Positions 1 to 9,412 of a DNA stretch of 64,000 nucleotides are shown here, piece by piece. This DNA is from Hymenobacter nivis (GTDB taxonomy: Bacteria; Bacteroidota; Bacteroidia; Cytophagales; Hymenobacteraceae), in NCBI RefSeq assembly GCF_006439025.1, contig NZ_RCYZ01000001.1, forward strand, positions 496,001 through 560,000, written 5' to 3'. Positions within the stretch are counted from its first letter, which is position 1; each line of letters starts with the position of its first letter. A model generated the notes under the pieces. The model saw only the letters and a list, made by a program, of their open reading frames with translations. It made no database searches and had not been told where the DNA came from. The position numbers and the translations under genes are program-made.

Positions 1-324
1 GGCCCCGCCGCCCTGCCGCCCCGCACTTACTCCGACCCGCTGGACTACGCCCTCCAGTATTGCCTGCACCCGCCGCCCGGGGGCTTGCCGGCCCTGCCGG
101 GCACCTGGCAGGCCGCCTTTCCGGCCCTGACGGCGGCGGCGGCCACCGCCGTGCAGCAGGAGCTCCTGGCGCTGCAAGCACTGGCCCTGGACCTGGGCTC
201 CTGCGTAAACCAGGGGCAAATGACCAGCGCCGACGCCTATAACCGCCTCTGGGCGGCCTACCCCCGGCTCGACCGGCGCAACCTGGGCGCGCTGCTATTG
301 CAGGCATTTATGGGCACCCGCTAG
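1..324 (+). CDS. Hypothetical protein, 5'-truncated by the window edge
   Basis: Frame 1 is open from the first base to the TAG at 322-324, giving 107 visible codons and no start inside that can be preferred. The visible part is Ala/Leu-rich and probably alpha-helical. It ends in a polar-aromatic stretch (NRLWAAYPRLDRR) followed by GALLLQAFMGTR. Codon use is like the genes downstream, so this is probably a real gene end rather than chance. I do not recognise the family and cannot assign a function. Confidence 0.6.
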   Translation, partial: GPAALPPRTYSDPLDYALQYCLHPPPGGLPALPGTWQAAFPALTAAAATAVQQELLALQALALDLGSCVNQGQMTSADAYNRLWAAYPRLDRRNLGALLLQAFMGTR

Positions 325-417
325 GGCCCCAGGCCCCGGCCCACCGGGGGAGGAACGAAATAATACCCCGCGGATAAATAGTTGTACGGAGGTAATATTC
401 TCCTAACATTCAGGGCA

Positions 418-434
418 TAAATTTGCTAGCAAAT
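418..434 (+). promoter_or_regulatory. Candidate -7 element TAAATTTG overlapping a 14-bp palindrome, upstream of the nuclease gene
   Basis: TAAATTTG at 418-425 fits the Bacteroidota -7 consensus TAnnTTTG. It overlaps the perfect palindrome ATTTGCTAGCAAAT at 421-434. The nuclease start lies about 70 bases downstream. No TTG at the usual -33 spacing is clear; the nearest, at 382-384, is too far. A palindrome covering the -7 box would suit a repressor operator, which is inference. Confidence 0.4.
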
Positions 435-502
435 ATTGGGATAACCATGCCTGCTGGCGAAAGCCGGGGCGGGGGCCCAGGTTCACTTCTCTGTTTGCCT
501 GA

Positions 503-1837
503 ATGAAACAACACTTACTACGCCTCGGGGGGCCCCTGCTGCTCTGCCTGATGGGCTTCACTGGGCCGGCGCGCGTGGCGCGCCAGCCGCTGGCCCCGCT
601 GCGCGCGGCCGCCGTGGCTCCGGAAACCTTCGAAACCGGCACCAAGCCGGACTACCCCACCGGCACCGTGGCGTTTGCCACCGGCAGCTGGACGCTGGCC
701 GATGCCCTGGTGGGCACCGACGCCGCCGACCACAAGAACGGGGCCCAGGCCGTGCGCTTGCAGCAGACGGGCACGCTCACGATGAACTTCTACCTGCCCG
801 ACGGCGCGGCCACCGTAACGGTGCAGCACGCCACCTACGGCACCGACGGTAGCAGCAGCTGGGAGCTGTGGGCCCAGTCGCAGGGCTGCGACTGCACCAA
901 GTGGACGAAGGTGGGCGCCACGGTGCTCACCACCTCGCCCGTGTTGCAGGCGGCGTCGTTCGTGGTGAATATCCCGGGGCCCGTCAAGTTTGAGATTCGC
1001 AAGACTTCCGGGGGCCGGGCGCGGCTCGACATCGACGACTTTACCGCCACGGACTTCGGCGTGGCCCCACCCGCTGCCGACAACAGCAACCTGGCCCTGG
1101 GCAACCCGAGCGGGGCCCAAACAGACGTGTCGATGCCCAACAACTACTTGCTGCTCAAGCCGCAGTACGCCGTATCGTACAGCCGCGACCGGGGCAAGCC
1201 CAACTGGGTGAGCTGGCACCTGGACTTGTCGGACCGCGGCGGCATCGACCGGCAGGACAACTTCCGGGCCGATCCCACGCTCCCTGATGAGTGGTACCAC
1301 GTCACGGAGTTCAGCTACTCGGGCTCGGGCTTCGACCGCGGCCATAACTGCCCCTCGGCCGACCGCACGTCGAGCGTGGAGAACAATTCGGCCACGTTCC
1401 TCATGACCAACATGATGCCCCAGGCCCCCCAGAACAACCAGCAAACCTGGGCCAACCTGGAGAACTACACCCGCTCGTTCTTGGCCGGCGGCAACGAGGT
1501 GTACATCGTCTGCGGCTCGTACGGGGTGGGCGGCACCGGCTCGGCCGGGGGCCTCACCACGACCCTTGACCAAGGCCGCGTAACCGTGCCCAGCCGCTGC
1601 TGGAAGGTGGTGGTGATTCTGCCGGTGGGCGACAACGACGTGGCCCGCGTGAACGCCGGCACCCGCATCATCGCCATCGACACGCCCAACGTCAACTCCA
1701 TCAACACGGACTGGGGTGTGTACCGCACCACCGTGGACGCCATCGAGGCCGCCACCGGCCTGGACTTGCTCTCCAACCTGCCGGTGGAAGTGCAGGCCGC
1801 CGTGGAGGCAAAAATTGACGCCGGCCCGGTAAGCTAA
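503..1837 (+). CDS. Secreted DNA/RNA non-specific endonuclease (NUC1/NucA family)
   Basis: The 444-residue product should hydrolyse DNA and RNA outside the cytoplasm. Residues 1-28 form a signal peptide with a Leu-rich core. Residues about 40-185 look like a beta-sandwich module of the sort attached to Bacteroidota nucleases. Residues about 205-430 form the nuclease domain, with the family motif DRGHNCPSAD at 278-287, where His281 is the expected general base. The Asn-rich metal-binding segment MTNMMPQAPQNN follows at about 301-312. The key residues are all present, so activity is expected. There is no T9SS C-terminal domain, so Sec export to the periplasm or medium is likely. The next gene starts 63 bases downstream on the same strand. 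Extracellular nutrient scavenging or biofilm DNA turnover are likely roles, by inference. Confidence 0.88.
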   Translation: MKQHLLRLGGPLLLCLMGFTGPARVARQPLAPLRAAAVAPETFETGTKPDYPTGTVAFATGSWTLADALVGTDAADHKNGAQAVRLQQTGTLTMNFYLPDGAATVTVQHATYGTDGSSSWELWAQSQGCDCTKWTKVGATVLTTSPVLQAASFVVNIPGPVKFEIRKTSGGRARLDIDDFTATDFGVAPPAADNSNLALGNPSGAQTDVSMPNNYLLLKPQYAVSYSRDRGKPNWVSWHLDLSDRGGIDRQDNFRADPTLPDEWYHVTEFSYSGSGFDRGHNCPSADRTSSVENNSATFLMTNMMPQAPQNNQQTWANLENYTRSFLAGGNEVYIVCGSYGVGGTGSAGGLTTTLDQGRVTVPSRCWKVVVILPVGDNDVARVNAGTRIIAIDTPNVNSINTDWGVYRTTVDAIEAATGLDLLSNLPVEVQAAVEAKIDAGPVS

Positions 1838-1900
1838 GCCGGCCCTGGGGCCCCTGTTTCTTTCTTTCTTCTGGCTTTCTCGCGGTTACGCCGCCTTTCT

Positions 1901-4900
1901 ATGTTATTGACTTCTAAATTTTTGCGCGGCCTGCGCCGGGGGTTGGCGCTGGCTGCGGCCGGCGCGCTGCCCCTGGCCGCCGGGGCCCAAGCGCTGCTGC
2001 CCAGCGCCGCCCCGGTTACCGAAACCTTCGACGGGCTGGGCACGGCCGCCGCGGCCGCGGTGCCCACTGGCTTCCGCCTTTCGGCCGAGGCCGTGCCGAC
2101 CTACGGCAGCGCCGCCAACTACGCGGCCACGACCGTGGCCACCACGGGCAACAACTTCACCGCGGGCGGCACCTACAACTTCGGGGCCGCCGCCGGCTCG
2201 GCCGATAGGGCCCTGGGCTTTCTGAACAGCGGCTCCTACACCTCGCCGCGCCACATTATGCTGGCGGTGCAAAACACCTCGGGCGCGGTGGTGCAGGACC
2301 TGGCCGTGCAGTTCGACATCGAGAAGTACCGCTCGGGTAGCCGGGCCTACGACTGGAAATTTTACGTGAGCACCGACGGGGTGACGTGGACCGCCCAGCC
2401 AGCCGGCGACCAGAACTTCCCCGCCGACGCCAACAACACCGTTTACTCCTACCCACCGCTGAGCACCACCAAGCAGGTGGCCCTCACCGGCCTCAACCTG
2501 GCCGCCGACGCCACCTACTACCTGCGCTGGAGCGATGTGGGCAGCGGCGGCAGCACCAACGGCCAGGGCCTCGCCCTCGACAACCTCGTGCTGACGCCCA
2601 CGCTGGGCACCGGGACCGGCACGCCCACGGCCAGCATCGCCACCGGTACGGCGGCCTACGGCAGCCCGTATTGCCTGACCACCAGCGCCGGCAGCGCCAG
2701 CTTTGCGGTGGCGTATGCTGCCACGGGCTTTGCGGCGGGCACCACGTTTAAAGCGCAGCTTTCGAGCGCGGCGGGCGTGTTTCCGGCGAATGCCACGGAG
2801 GGCATCATTGGCAGCGGCACCGCTTCGCCCCTCGCGGCCACTTTGCCGGCGGGCACGCCGAGCGGCAGCGGCTACCGCGTCCGGGTGGTAAGCGATGCGC
2901 CGCTCACCTTCGGCACCGACAACGGCCAGAACCTGACCATCAACCTGGCCCCGGCCACCAACCCCGTGGCGGTGACGCCCACGACCAGCCAGTCGGTAAC
3001 GACCACTGGCACGGGCACGGCCCTCACGGTCACTGCTGGGGCCCCCTCAGCCTTTGCCTGGTACTACGGCACGGCGGCGGCGGGGCCCTACGCCACGGCG
3101 CTGGCGGGCGCCACGAGCGCCACTTACCAAGTTAACGGTGCCGATTTCCCAGCGGCGGGCACCTACTACGTGGTGGCCCAGGCCACTTCGGCCTGCGGGG
3201 CGGTGGTGGGCCTGAGCGCCCCCGTGGCGGTAACCGTGACGGCCCCGGTGGTGGTCACAAAACCCACGCTGACGGCCTCGCTGGCTACGCTGGCGGACTT
3301 CGGCAGCACCGCCAGCGGCGCGGCCAGCGCCTCGAAAAGCTTCACCCTGAGCGGCGCCAACCTCACCGGCCCGGTGACGGTGACGCCCGCGCCCGGTTTT
3401 GAAATCCGCGTGGGGGCCCAGGCTTTTGCCTGCTGCGCCATTCAAGTAGCGCCCGTGGACGGCGCAGTGAACGCCACCGTAGACGTGCGCTTCGTGCCCA
3501 CGGCGGCGCAGGCCTACGCGGCCAGCCTCACGGTGCAGGGCCCCGGCGTGCCGGCGCTGGCCGTGGCTGCAAGCGGTACCGGCGTGGCGCCGGTGTACCC
3601 GGCCTCGGTGAGTAGCGTGGCCGTGACGGCCCTCGCGCCCACCACTGCCACGGCCGGCGGCACCGTGGACGCCGACGGCGGCAGCGCTGTAACGGCCCGG
3701 GGCGTGGTGTGGAGCAAAACCGCCAACCCTACCCTAACGGCCACTAAAACCACCGACGGCGCGGGCTCCGGTACGTTCGCCAGCGCCCTCACCGGCCTGC
3801 TGCCCGGCACCGCCTACTTCGTGCGGGCCTACGCCACCAACGCCGCGGGCACCGCCTACGGCGACGAACTGACCTTCACCACGGCCACCATCCCGCTGGC
3901 TGCCGAGCCCACGGCTTCGGCCACCCTCACGGCCAGCGCCGTGACCAGCAACTCGCTGCAACTGACTGTAGCGGGCGGCAACGGCGCCAAGCGCCTCATC
4001 CTGGCCCACCTCACCACCGCCGTGGACGCGGCCCCCGTGGATGCCACGACTTACACCGCCGACCCTGCCTTTGGCGCCGGGGCCCAAATTGGCACCGGCA
4101 ACTACGTGGTGTACAGCGGCACCGGCAGTGGCGTGACCGTGACCGGCCTGCGGGCCGGCAACACCTACACGTTCGCCGTATTTGAGTACAACGACAACGG
4201 CACGCCCTTCGCTGAGAACTACCGCACGGCCACGCCCGGTACGCTGACGCAGGCCACGACGGCCGCCTCGGCCGCGCTGCTGCTCGAAGAGAACTTTGCC
4301 TACCCCGCCGGGGCCCTACTCACGGACAACGACTGGACGGCCCACAGCGGCGCCGGCACCAACGCCGTGGCCACGGTGGCCCCCGGCTTGAGCTACGCCG
4401 GCTACGGCGCCAGCGGCATCGGCAACGCGGCAGCCATCGTGGCCAGCGGCGAGGACGTGAGCCGCGGCTTTGCGCCCGTGGCGCCCCGTACGCCGGTGTA
4501 CGCGTCGTACCTCGTGAACGTGGCCAGCGCCACCACGGCCGGCGACTACTACTTCCACCTGGGCCCCGCGCCGCTGAGCACCAACTTCCGCAGCCGGGTG
4601 TTTGTGCGCCGCAATGCCGCCACCGGCAAGGTGCAGTTCGGCATCAGCGGCAGCGCCGCGGCTACCTACGGTACCACCGACTACGAACTGAACACGACCT
4701 ACCTGCTGGTGGTGAAGTACACCTTCGACGAAACCGGCAACTTGGCCCAGCTCTTCGTCAACCCGTCGGCCACGGCCGAGCCGGCTACGGCCGACGTGAG
4801 CGCGGCCGAAGCCGCCAGCACCTCGCCAGCCAACATCGGCACGGTGGCCCTGCGCCAGGGTGCCAACTCGCCCAACCTGGTGGTAGACGGCCTGCGCGTG

Positions 4901-6433
4901 GGCACTTCGTACCAGGTGGTGCGCGGGGGCCCTGCTTGCACGGCCCCAGTCATCACGGCGCCGGTGGTGCCGGTGGCCACGGCCCAGGCCGGCTTGCGCG
5001 GCGCTTCGGTGGCCTTCGCGGCCACGGCCACGGGCGCGCCGGTGCTCACCTACTCGATTCTGGTGAACGGCACGGCCACGGCCATCACGTCGCCCTACGT
5101 GTTCGCGCTGGGCACCACGGTGGTCACGGCCACGGCCACCAACGACTGCGGCACCGCGTCGCTGCCCTTCTCCGTGACGGTGCAGAGCCCGATGGTGGTG
5201 ACCGTGCTGCACCAAAACGCCGACTACCTGCCCAACGACGACACCGTGCGGCCCAACCTGGACCTGGTGAACAACGGCCCCGAGGCCATCCCGTACCAGG
5301 AGCTGACCGTGCGCTACTGGCTGACGCCGGAGGACTTCGCCCCCATTTTGACCTCGGTGGACTACGCCCAGCTCGGCACCAGCGACGTGCAAATGCGCTA
5401 TGTGCCGCTGGCCCAGCCCGTGCAGGGCGCCTTCGGCTACGTGGAGTACAGCTTCACCTCGCCCAACAGCCTGCCCGCCGGGGGTAATTCTGGCCAGATT
5501 CGCTCGCGCATCTACAAGGAAACCCGCACGCGCTTTGATCAGACGGACGACTACTCGTACACCTACAGCCGCGCCTACGCCCCGAACGACCACCTGACCG
5601 TGTACCGCAACGGCGTGCTGATTGGCGGGGTGGAGCCAGCGCCAGTGGCCCCCGTCACGAGCCTGCAAGTGTTGTCACAAACCCAGACTACGGTGCGCTC
5701 GACCCAGACCATCAGCACCTACCTCCAGCTGCAAAACACTGGCAACCAGCCCGTGCCCTACCAGGACCTGGCCGTGCGTTACTGGTTCACCCCGGAAAGC
5801 GCTGCGGCGCTGAAGTCGTCCGTGGACTACGCCGTGCTGGGCAGCAGCAACGTGAAAGTCACCTTTGGTACGTCCGGCACCGAAACGTACGCCGAAATCC
5901 GGTTCAACCCGGCCCTGGGAAGCCTCGCGCCGCTCAGCACCACCGGCAACGTGCAGTACCGCCTCTACAAGGACGACTGGTCGTTCTTCGACCAAGCCAA
6001 CGACTTCTCTTACTTGCCGTTCAGCCTCCAGTTTGCCGCCAACGACCACATGACGGTTTACCAGCAGGGCCGCCTCGTGTACGCCCAAGAGCCGGCCGGG
6101 GCCGCCGGTGCCAACGCCGCCCTGGCCAACCGGGGCCCCCAAACCGCTGCTGAGGCGCCCGAAGTTCTTGCAGTGGCGCAAGCTGTGCGCAGCTACCCCA
6201 ACCCGTTCACGGGCAGCACCACGCTCGCCTTTGCCCTAGCAAAAGACGCTGCTTACCAGCTTGATGTGTATGACGGAACCGGCCGCCTGGTGCAGCACCT
6301 AGCCGCTGGCCAGGCCGCGGCTGGCGAACTGGTGCGCACCACCTGGCAGGCCGCCGGCCTGGCCCCGGGCCTCTACCTGGCCCGCCTCCGCACCGGCAGC
6401 ACCGTGCAAACCCTTAAGCTAATCAAGCAATAA
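1901..6433 (+). CDS. Large secreted multidomain protein with two CBM3-like modules and a T9SS sorting domain
   Basis: The 1510-residue product starts with a signal peptide (about 1-30). A beta-rich N-terminal module follows (about 38-230), of a type common in Bacteroidota secreted proteins, then Ig-like or choice-of-anchor repeats to about 550. Two fibronectin-III-like units lie at about 560-790, and a lectin/laminin-G-like sandwich at about 795-1015. Two tandem repeats at about 1100-1245 and 1250-1395 share the pattern VRYW(L/F)TPE ... SSVDYA(V/Q)LG ... ANDH(L/M)TVY, typical of family 3 cellulose-binding modules. The last 85 residues, opening with SYPNPF and ending TLKLIKQ, are a type A T9SS sorting domain. 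The protein is therefore probably surface-attached or released and binds polysaccharide. No catalytic domain is evident. A hairpin terminator follows. Confidence 0.82.
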   Translation: MLLTSKFLRGLRRGLALAAAGALPLAAGAQALLPSAAPVTETFDGLGTAAAAAVPTGFRLSAEAVPTYGSAANYAATTVATTGNNFTAGGTYNFGAAAGSADRALGFLNSGSYTSPRHIMLAVQNTSGAVVQDLAVQFDIEKYRSGSRAYDWKFYVSTDGVTWTAQPAGDQNFPADANNTVYSYPPLSTTKQVALTGLNLAADATYYLRWSDVGSGGSTNGQGLALDNLVLTPTLGTGTGTPTASIATGTAAYGSPYCLTTSAGSASFAVAYAATGFAAGTTFKAQLSSAAGVFPANATEGIIGSGTASPLAATLPAGTPSGSGYRVRVVSDAPLTFGTDNGQNLTINLAPATNPVAVTPTTSQSVTTTGTGTALTVTAGAPSAFAWYYGTAAAGPYATALAGATSATYQVNGADFPAAGTYYVVAQATSACGAVVGLSAPVAVTVTAPVVVTKPTLTASLATLADFGSTASGAASASKSFTLSGANLTGPVTVTPAPGFEIRVGAQAFACCAIQVAPVDGAVNATVDVRFVPTAAQAYAASLTVQGPGVPALAVAASGTGVAPVYPASVSSVAVTALAPTTATAGGTVDADGGSAVTARGVVWSKTANPTLTATKTTDGAGSGTFASALTGLLPGTAYFVRAYATNAAGTAYGDELTFTTATIPLAAEPTASATLTASAVTSNSLQLTVAGGNGAKRLILAHLTTAVDAAPVDATTYTADPAFGAGAQIGTGNYVVYSGTGSGVTVTGLRAGNTYTFAVFEYNDNGTPFAENYRTATPGTLTQATTAASAALLLEENFAYPAGALLTDNDWTAHSGAGTNAVATVAPGLSYAGYGASGIGNAAAIVASGEDVSRGFAPVAPRTPVYASYLVNVASATTAGDYYFHLGPAPLSTNFRSRVFVRRNAATGKVQFGISGSAAATYGTTDYELNTTYLLVVKYTFDETGNLAQLFVNPSATAEPATADVSAAEAASTSPANIGTVALRQGANSPNLVVDGLRVGTSYQVVRGGPACTAPVITAPVVPVATAQAGLRGASVAFAATATGAPVLTYSILVNGTATAITSPYVFALGTTVVTATATNDCGTASLPFSVTVQSPMVVTVLHQNADYLPNDDTVRPNLDLVNNGPEAIPYQELTVRYWLTPEDFAPILTSVDYAQLGTSDVQMRYVPLAQPVQGAFGYVEYSFTSPNSLPAGGNSGQIRSRIYKETRTRFDQTDDYSYTYSRAYAPNDHLTVYRNGVLIGGVEPAPVAPVTSLQVLSQTQTTVRSTQTISTYLQLQNTGNQPVPYQDLAVRYWFTPESAAALKSSVDYAVLGSSNVKVTFGTSGTETYAEIRFNPALGSLAPLSTTGNVQYRLYKDDWSFFDQANDFSYLPFSLQFAANDHMTVYQQGRLVYAQEPAGAAGANAALANRGPQTAAEAPEVLAVAQAVRSYPNPFTGSTTLAFALAKDAAYQLDVYDGTGRLVQHLAAGQAAAGELVRTTWQAAGLAPGLYLARLRTGSTVQTLKLIKQ

Positions 6434-6462
6434 GCCGCACGGCCGCTACCGCATTGGCTACC

Positions 6463-6497
6463 AAAAAAGCCGGGCCCCAACTGGAGCCCGGCTTTTT
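6463..6497. terminator. Bidirectional intrinsic terminator
   Basis: The inverted repeat AAAAAGCCGGGC / GCCCGGCTTTTT has an A-run on the left and a T-run on the right. It lies between the convergent T9SS-protein and GAF genes and can serve both. Confidence 0.85.
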
Positions 6498-6517
6498 AAT
6501 TTTCGGCGCGGCCGCCC

Positions 6518-7231
6518 TTATTGCTGGTACTCGGCCAGCACCCGGCGCAGGTCATTCAAGCGCCGCGCCACGGGTTCGAGCACGGCATCGGGCACCGGAA
6601 TTTGGGCGCTGTAGCGGGCGAGGAGGTAGCGTACCAGGGCCCCCAGGGCGACGAGCTCTTCTACCACTTGGCTGCGCACGGCCTGCCAGCGCGGCTCACC
6701 CAAGCCCTTGCCCGTGAGGCAGTAGTGACGCACGGCGATGGTTTGGCCCACCAGCTGGGCCACCTGGTCGAGAATCTGCTGCTCGTCGGCGCTGAAGGTG
6801 CGGGGGGTGCGGTCGATGACGCACAGCGTGCCAATGTTACGCTGGTCGGGCATGCGTAGCGGGGCCCCCGCGTAAAACCGCAGGCCTTTGTCCCGGGCCG
6901 CGGCGTCAGCCGCGGCGGTCAGGCGCAGAGCATCATCATTGGTGAGGTCGGTGAGCACCACGGCTTTGTTCTCGCGCACCACCAGCGAACAAATGGCTTC
7001 GACGCGCGGCTGCGAGAGCAGGCCCGGCAAGCCGTAGCTGGCGTGGTAGTACACCTCATTTTCGTCGACGAGGGCAATGAGGGAAATGGGCAAGCTGAAA
7101 ATACGCGCCGTCAGGGCCACAAACTCGTCGAACACCGACTCGTGCAGCGTGTGCACGATGTCGTAGTGACGCAGGGTACGCAGGCGTTCGGCGTCTTCGG
7201 GAGGCAGGAGCGCGGCGGGAGTTGGTATCAT
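6518..7231 (-). CDS. GAF-domain sensor protein
   Basis: The 237-residue soluble product has a GAF domain at roughly residues 25-165. Typical features are SLPISLIALVDE early on and IGTLCVIDRTPRTFS near the domain end, followed by the helix DEQQILDQVAQLVGQ. The remaining C-terminal part is helical and carries no histidine kinase, GGDEF or output domain, so this is a stand-alone sensor subunit. The ligand is not predictable. A Cys (AICSLVV) sits where redox-type GAF proteins sometimes have one, but this is weak. Start chosen at the ATG at 7231, which matches the usual short N-terminal extension (LLPPEDAERLRTLRHYDI) of such proteins. Confidence 0.85.
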   Translation of the reverse strand: MIPTPAALLPPEDAERLRTLRHYDIVHTLHESVFDEFVALTARIFSLPISLIALVDENEVYYHASYGLPGLLSQPRVEAICSLVVRENKAVVLTDLTNDDALRLTAAADAAARDKGLRFYAGAPLRMPDQRNIGTLCVIDRTPRTFSADEQQILDQVAQLVGQTIAVRHYCLTGKGLGEPRWQAVRSQVVEELVALGALVRYLLARYSAQIPVPDAVLEPVARRLNDLRRVLAEYQQ

Positions 7232-7311
7232 AGCGAATGCGGAGAAGGGCGGTTGGCGGCCAGAGCTACCATATGTAAAGCTATTAAATTATATATATTT
7301 TTCACAAACTT

Positions 7312-7656
7312 TTAAATCGCATCGGACTCTTGATCAACACTTGGCAGGTGCTTCCGCGGGCGGTGAGGCCCTGGCCCTTGGCTGGCTGCGGGGCCGCCCC
7401 GCCACTCCCGCGATGCGTACTGGTCACCTATTTCGGTACGGGTAAATGCGGTAGGGCCCACCTCCGCGTAGCTGCCGTCGTCGGCCACCAGGTAGTAGCA
7501 CGGGTTGTCGAGATTGCGGGGCCCAGCGGTAACCACCGGAACCGGTTTTTCGGCCACGCGCTTGGCCACCAGGGGCGGCACCGGGGCCCATTCGCGCCAG
7601 TAGATGTAGTAGCTTATAAGGGCGCTGCACAGCAGGAAAATCAGCAGGATTTTCAT
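7312..7656 (-). CDS. Small membrane-anchored hypothetical protein
   Basis: The 114-residue product has an N-terminal hydrophobic segment (MKILLIFLLCSALISYYIY), then a basic-proline linker and a small predicted beta region (NPCYYLVADDGSYAEV). The last 40 residues are rich in Gly, Pro and Arg and look unconstrained. The start is supported by the signal-anchor sequence. Family not recognised. The AT-rich stretch on its 3' side (about 7270-7310) separates it from the GAF gene. Confidence 0.5.
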   Translation of the reverse strand: MKILLIFLLCSALISYYIYWREWAPVPPLVAKRVAEKPVPVVTAGPRNLDNPCYYLVADDGSYAEVGPTAFTRTEIGDQYASREWRGGPAASQGPGPHRPRKHLPSVDQESDAI

Positions 7657-8290
7657 CGGAGCAAGTCAACAAATCGTGGTTTCGAACGCACGGGATTTAC
7701 CGCAATATGCAGCCCTTCCCCCCTGTTTCGCGCTCCCCGGGGTGGCAGCCCGGGGGACCCCAGTGCGCCCAAAACCCGGGTTCCCCCCGCACTGGTCCCA
7801 CCCCACGCCCCGCCAGTACGCACCAAGCACCATGGCCAGCCAGCCGGTGGCTCATCAGTGTAAGATGGTGTAAGTTATTAACTGCTTGTTAGTTAATCAT
7901 ATTTAAAACTAGCGGCCGACGCTCGTGCCCGCGTCGAACCGGGGCTCCGGCGGCTACCAGCGCCACGAGCCGAATCTTCTGACTACCCGTCCCAAAAAAC
8001 TTATAAATATTTGCCTGCCTTCGGATTGTTTTTTACTCCTTTGCCCGCACTTGTTTTTTCGAAACTGTTTTCTCTATATTTTATCTTTATTAGGTCCTAC
8101 GCCCTGGAAGGCATTAAAGCTTGGCCAGACGCGGCTGGGTGAAGCAGCACCGGCGGCGGCCGCCGCGCCACAGCGACTAACGAACGGTCTTAGAAAAGTG
8201 CAGCGCCAGCGCGGTCCAGCGCGCGGCGGCCGGCCCCCCCGCGGCCCCGGTGTCGCGGGGGGCTGCGGGGCTGCGCATGGGCCCGGTGGG
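7657..8290. other. Gene-poor 634-bp stretch
   Basis: No reading frame here has convincing codon use or family features. It contains a GC-rich part (7700-7830), a hairpin-forming segment with arms GCTCGTG (7921-7927) and CACGAGC (7964-7970), and an AT-rich part at about 7985-8098 with several T-runs. From about 8120 to 8290 it is again GC-rich and repetitive (GCC/CGC runs). It holds the upstream region of the minus-strand gene ending at 7312 and the 3' flank of the gene at 8291-9193. I see nothing else in it. Confidence 0.5.
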
Positions 8291-9193
8291 TCACGCCACC
8301 GTCGCCACCAAGGCCGTGCTGCCGCCGCGGTCGTCGTCGGTGACGAGCAATAGCTCTTGGGGCGCGCCGGGTTGGCGCGGCCGTAGGGCCAGGCCTTCCA
8401 CCTTGCCGCGGTAGGCGCGGCCGTCGGCCCAAGCAAGGCGGGCAAATTCGGCCGTGCCCGCCGCTAAATCGATTACGCCCACGAACGAGCCCAGCACCTC
8501 ACCGTCGAGCACGGGGTCCGCGGTGTTTTCTACCGACGCCGCCACCCACAAACGCCCCCCCGCGAACGTGGCGCCGGAAAACCCCGCCGGGCTGCCACCG
8601 ATCAATGGCAATTGAAACGCTTGCGCCACGGGGCGCGGCGGGGGCCCCTGGCCGGCCAGGTGGGCCAGCGCGGCGGCCAGCGGCAGCCGCAACACCGCCG
8701 CCGCCGCGCCCGCGCCCACCCCGCGCTGCAACAGCAGCAGCTCAGTGCTAGTGGCCGCGGCGGCCTCGATGTTGAGGGGCGCGCCGGCCGGCAGCGCAGC
8801 CTGGGCGGCGGCGTATAGGGCGGTCAGGTCGAGGGGTTGGGGCTGCTGGGCCAGGGCAAAACCGGGCGTGGGCAGCAGCGGCACCCAGCAGCCCCGCCGC
8901 CGCTGCGGGCCGCTACCCGAGCCCAGCAGCAGCAGCCCCACGCCGCGCCCGGGCCAGGCGCAGGCCGTGAGGGCTTCCAGGTCGGGCTTGGTGGCCTTGG
9001 GCCAGCGGCCGCCCACCACAGCCGTGGTTTCGAAGAGCTGCACCCGGCCCGTGGGGGCCAGCGTGGCTGCGTCGAGGGCGTAGAGAAACGGGGCGTCGTC
9101 GGCGATGACGTAGGCCGTGGGGCCCACCAATTCTACCCCCGAGGCAGAGGGCAGGCCGGGCAAGGCGGTTTCGGAGAGGAGGACGGCCGTCAT
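8291..9193 (-). CDS. Probable beta-propeller protein, DUF6929-like
   Basis: The 300-residue product repeats short beta-strand units with Gly-rich turns, such as ASGVELVGPTAYVIAD, FLYALDAATLAP and GGRLWVAASVENT. It ends with VEGLALRP and LLLVTDDDRGGS, a pattern seen in strictosidine-synthase-like and DUF6929 propellers of Bacteroidota. There is no signal peptide, so it is probably cytoplasmic. No catalytic residues can be named. A TAAGTTTG element precedes it on the minus strand. DUF assignment is from memory. Confidence 0.6.
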   Translation of the reverse strand: MTAVLLSETALPGLPSASGVELVGPTAYVIADDAPFLYALDAATLAPTGRVQLFETTAVVGGRWPKATKPDLEALTACAWPGRGVGLLLLGSGSGPQRRRGCWVPLLPTPGFALAQQPQPLDLTALYAAAQAALPAGAPLNIEAAAATSTELLLLQRGVGAGAAAAVLRLPLAAALAHLAGQGPPPRPVAQAFQLPLIGGSPAGFSGATFAGGRLWVAASVENTADPVLDGEVLGSFVGVIDLAAGTAEFARLAWADGRAYRGKVEGLALRPRQPGAPQELLLVTDDDRGGSTALVATVA

Positions 9194-9261
9194 GCAGCGG
9201 GGCCCCGGCGGGGCGGAAAAGGGCGAAAAGTAGCGCTGGGGCCCCGGGCCACTAGCGGCAC

Positions 9262-9269
9262 CAAACTTA
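9262..9269 (-). promoter_or_regulatory. Candidate -7 element TAAGTTTG
   Basis: On the minus strand this reads TAAGTTTG and matches TAnnTTTG. It lies about 70 bases before the start at 9193. No well-spaced -33 TTG was found. Confidence 0.35.
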
Positions 9270-9412
9270 GGCCATGGCGGCCCGGCCGGCCGCGGCTACG
9301 GGGCCCCAAGCAGCCGCAAGGCAACTGGGCTTACTTCATAATAACTTCATTTTCAGACTCTTTCTGCGGGCATCCGTAGATGCGCGCATTCCCCACTGGT
9401 TTCCGCCGCGCC

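Noticed and set aside
4316..5668. 450-codon minus-strand frame inside the T9SS-protein gene
   Set aside because: Its translation is His/Val/Arg/Gly-rich with no family features, while the plus strand shows tandem CBM3-like modules and a sorting domain.
7915..7990. tRNA-like text with GTTCGA on the minus strand and CTCGTG/CACGAG arms
   Set aside because: The T-stem does not pair over five bases and no anticodon arm or 3' acceptor stem of seven pairs could be built.
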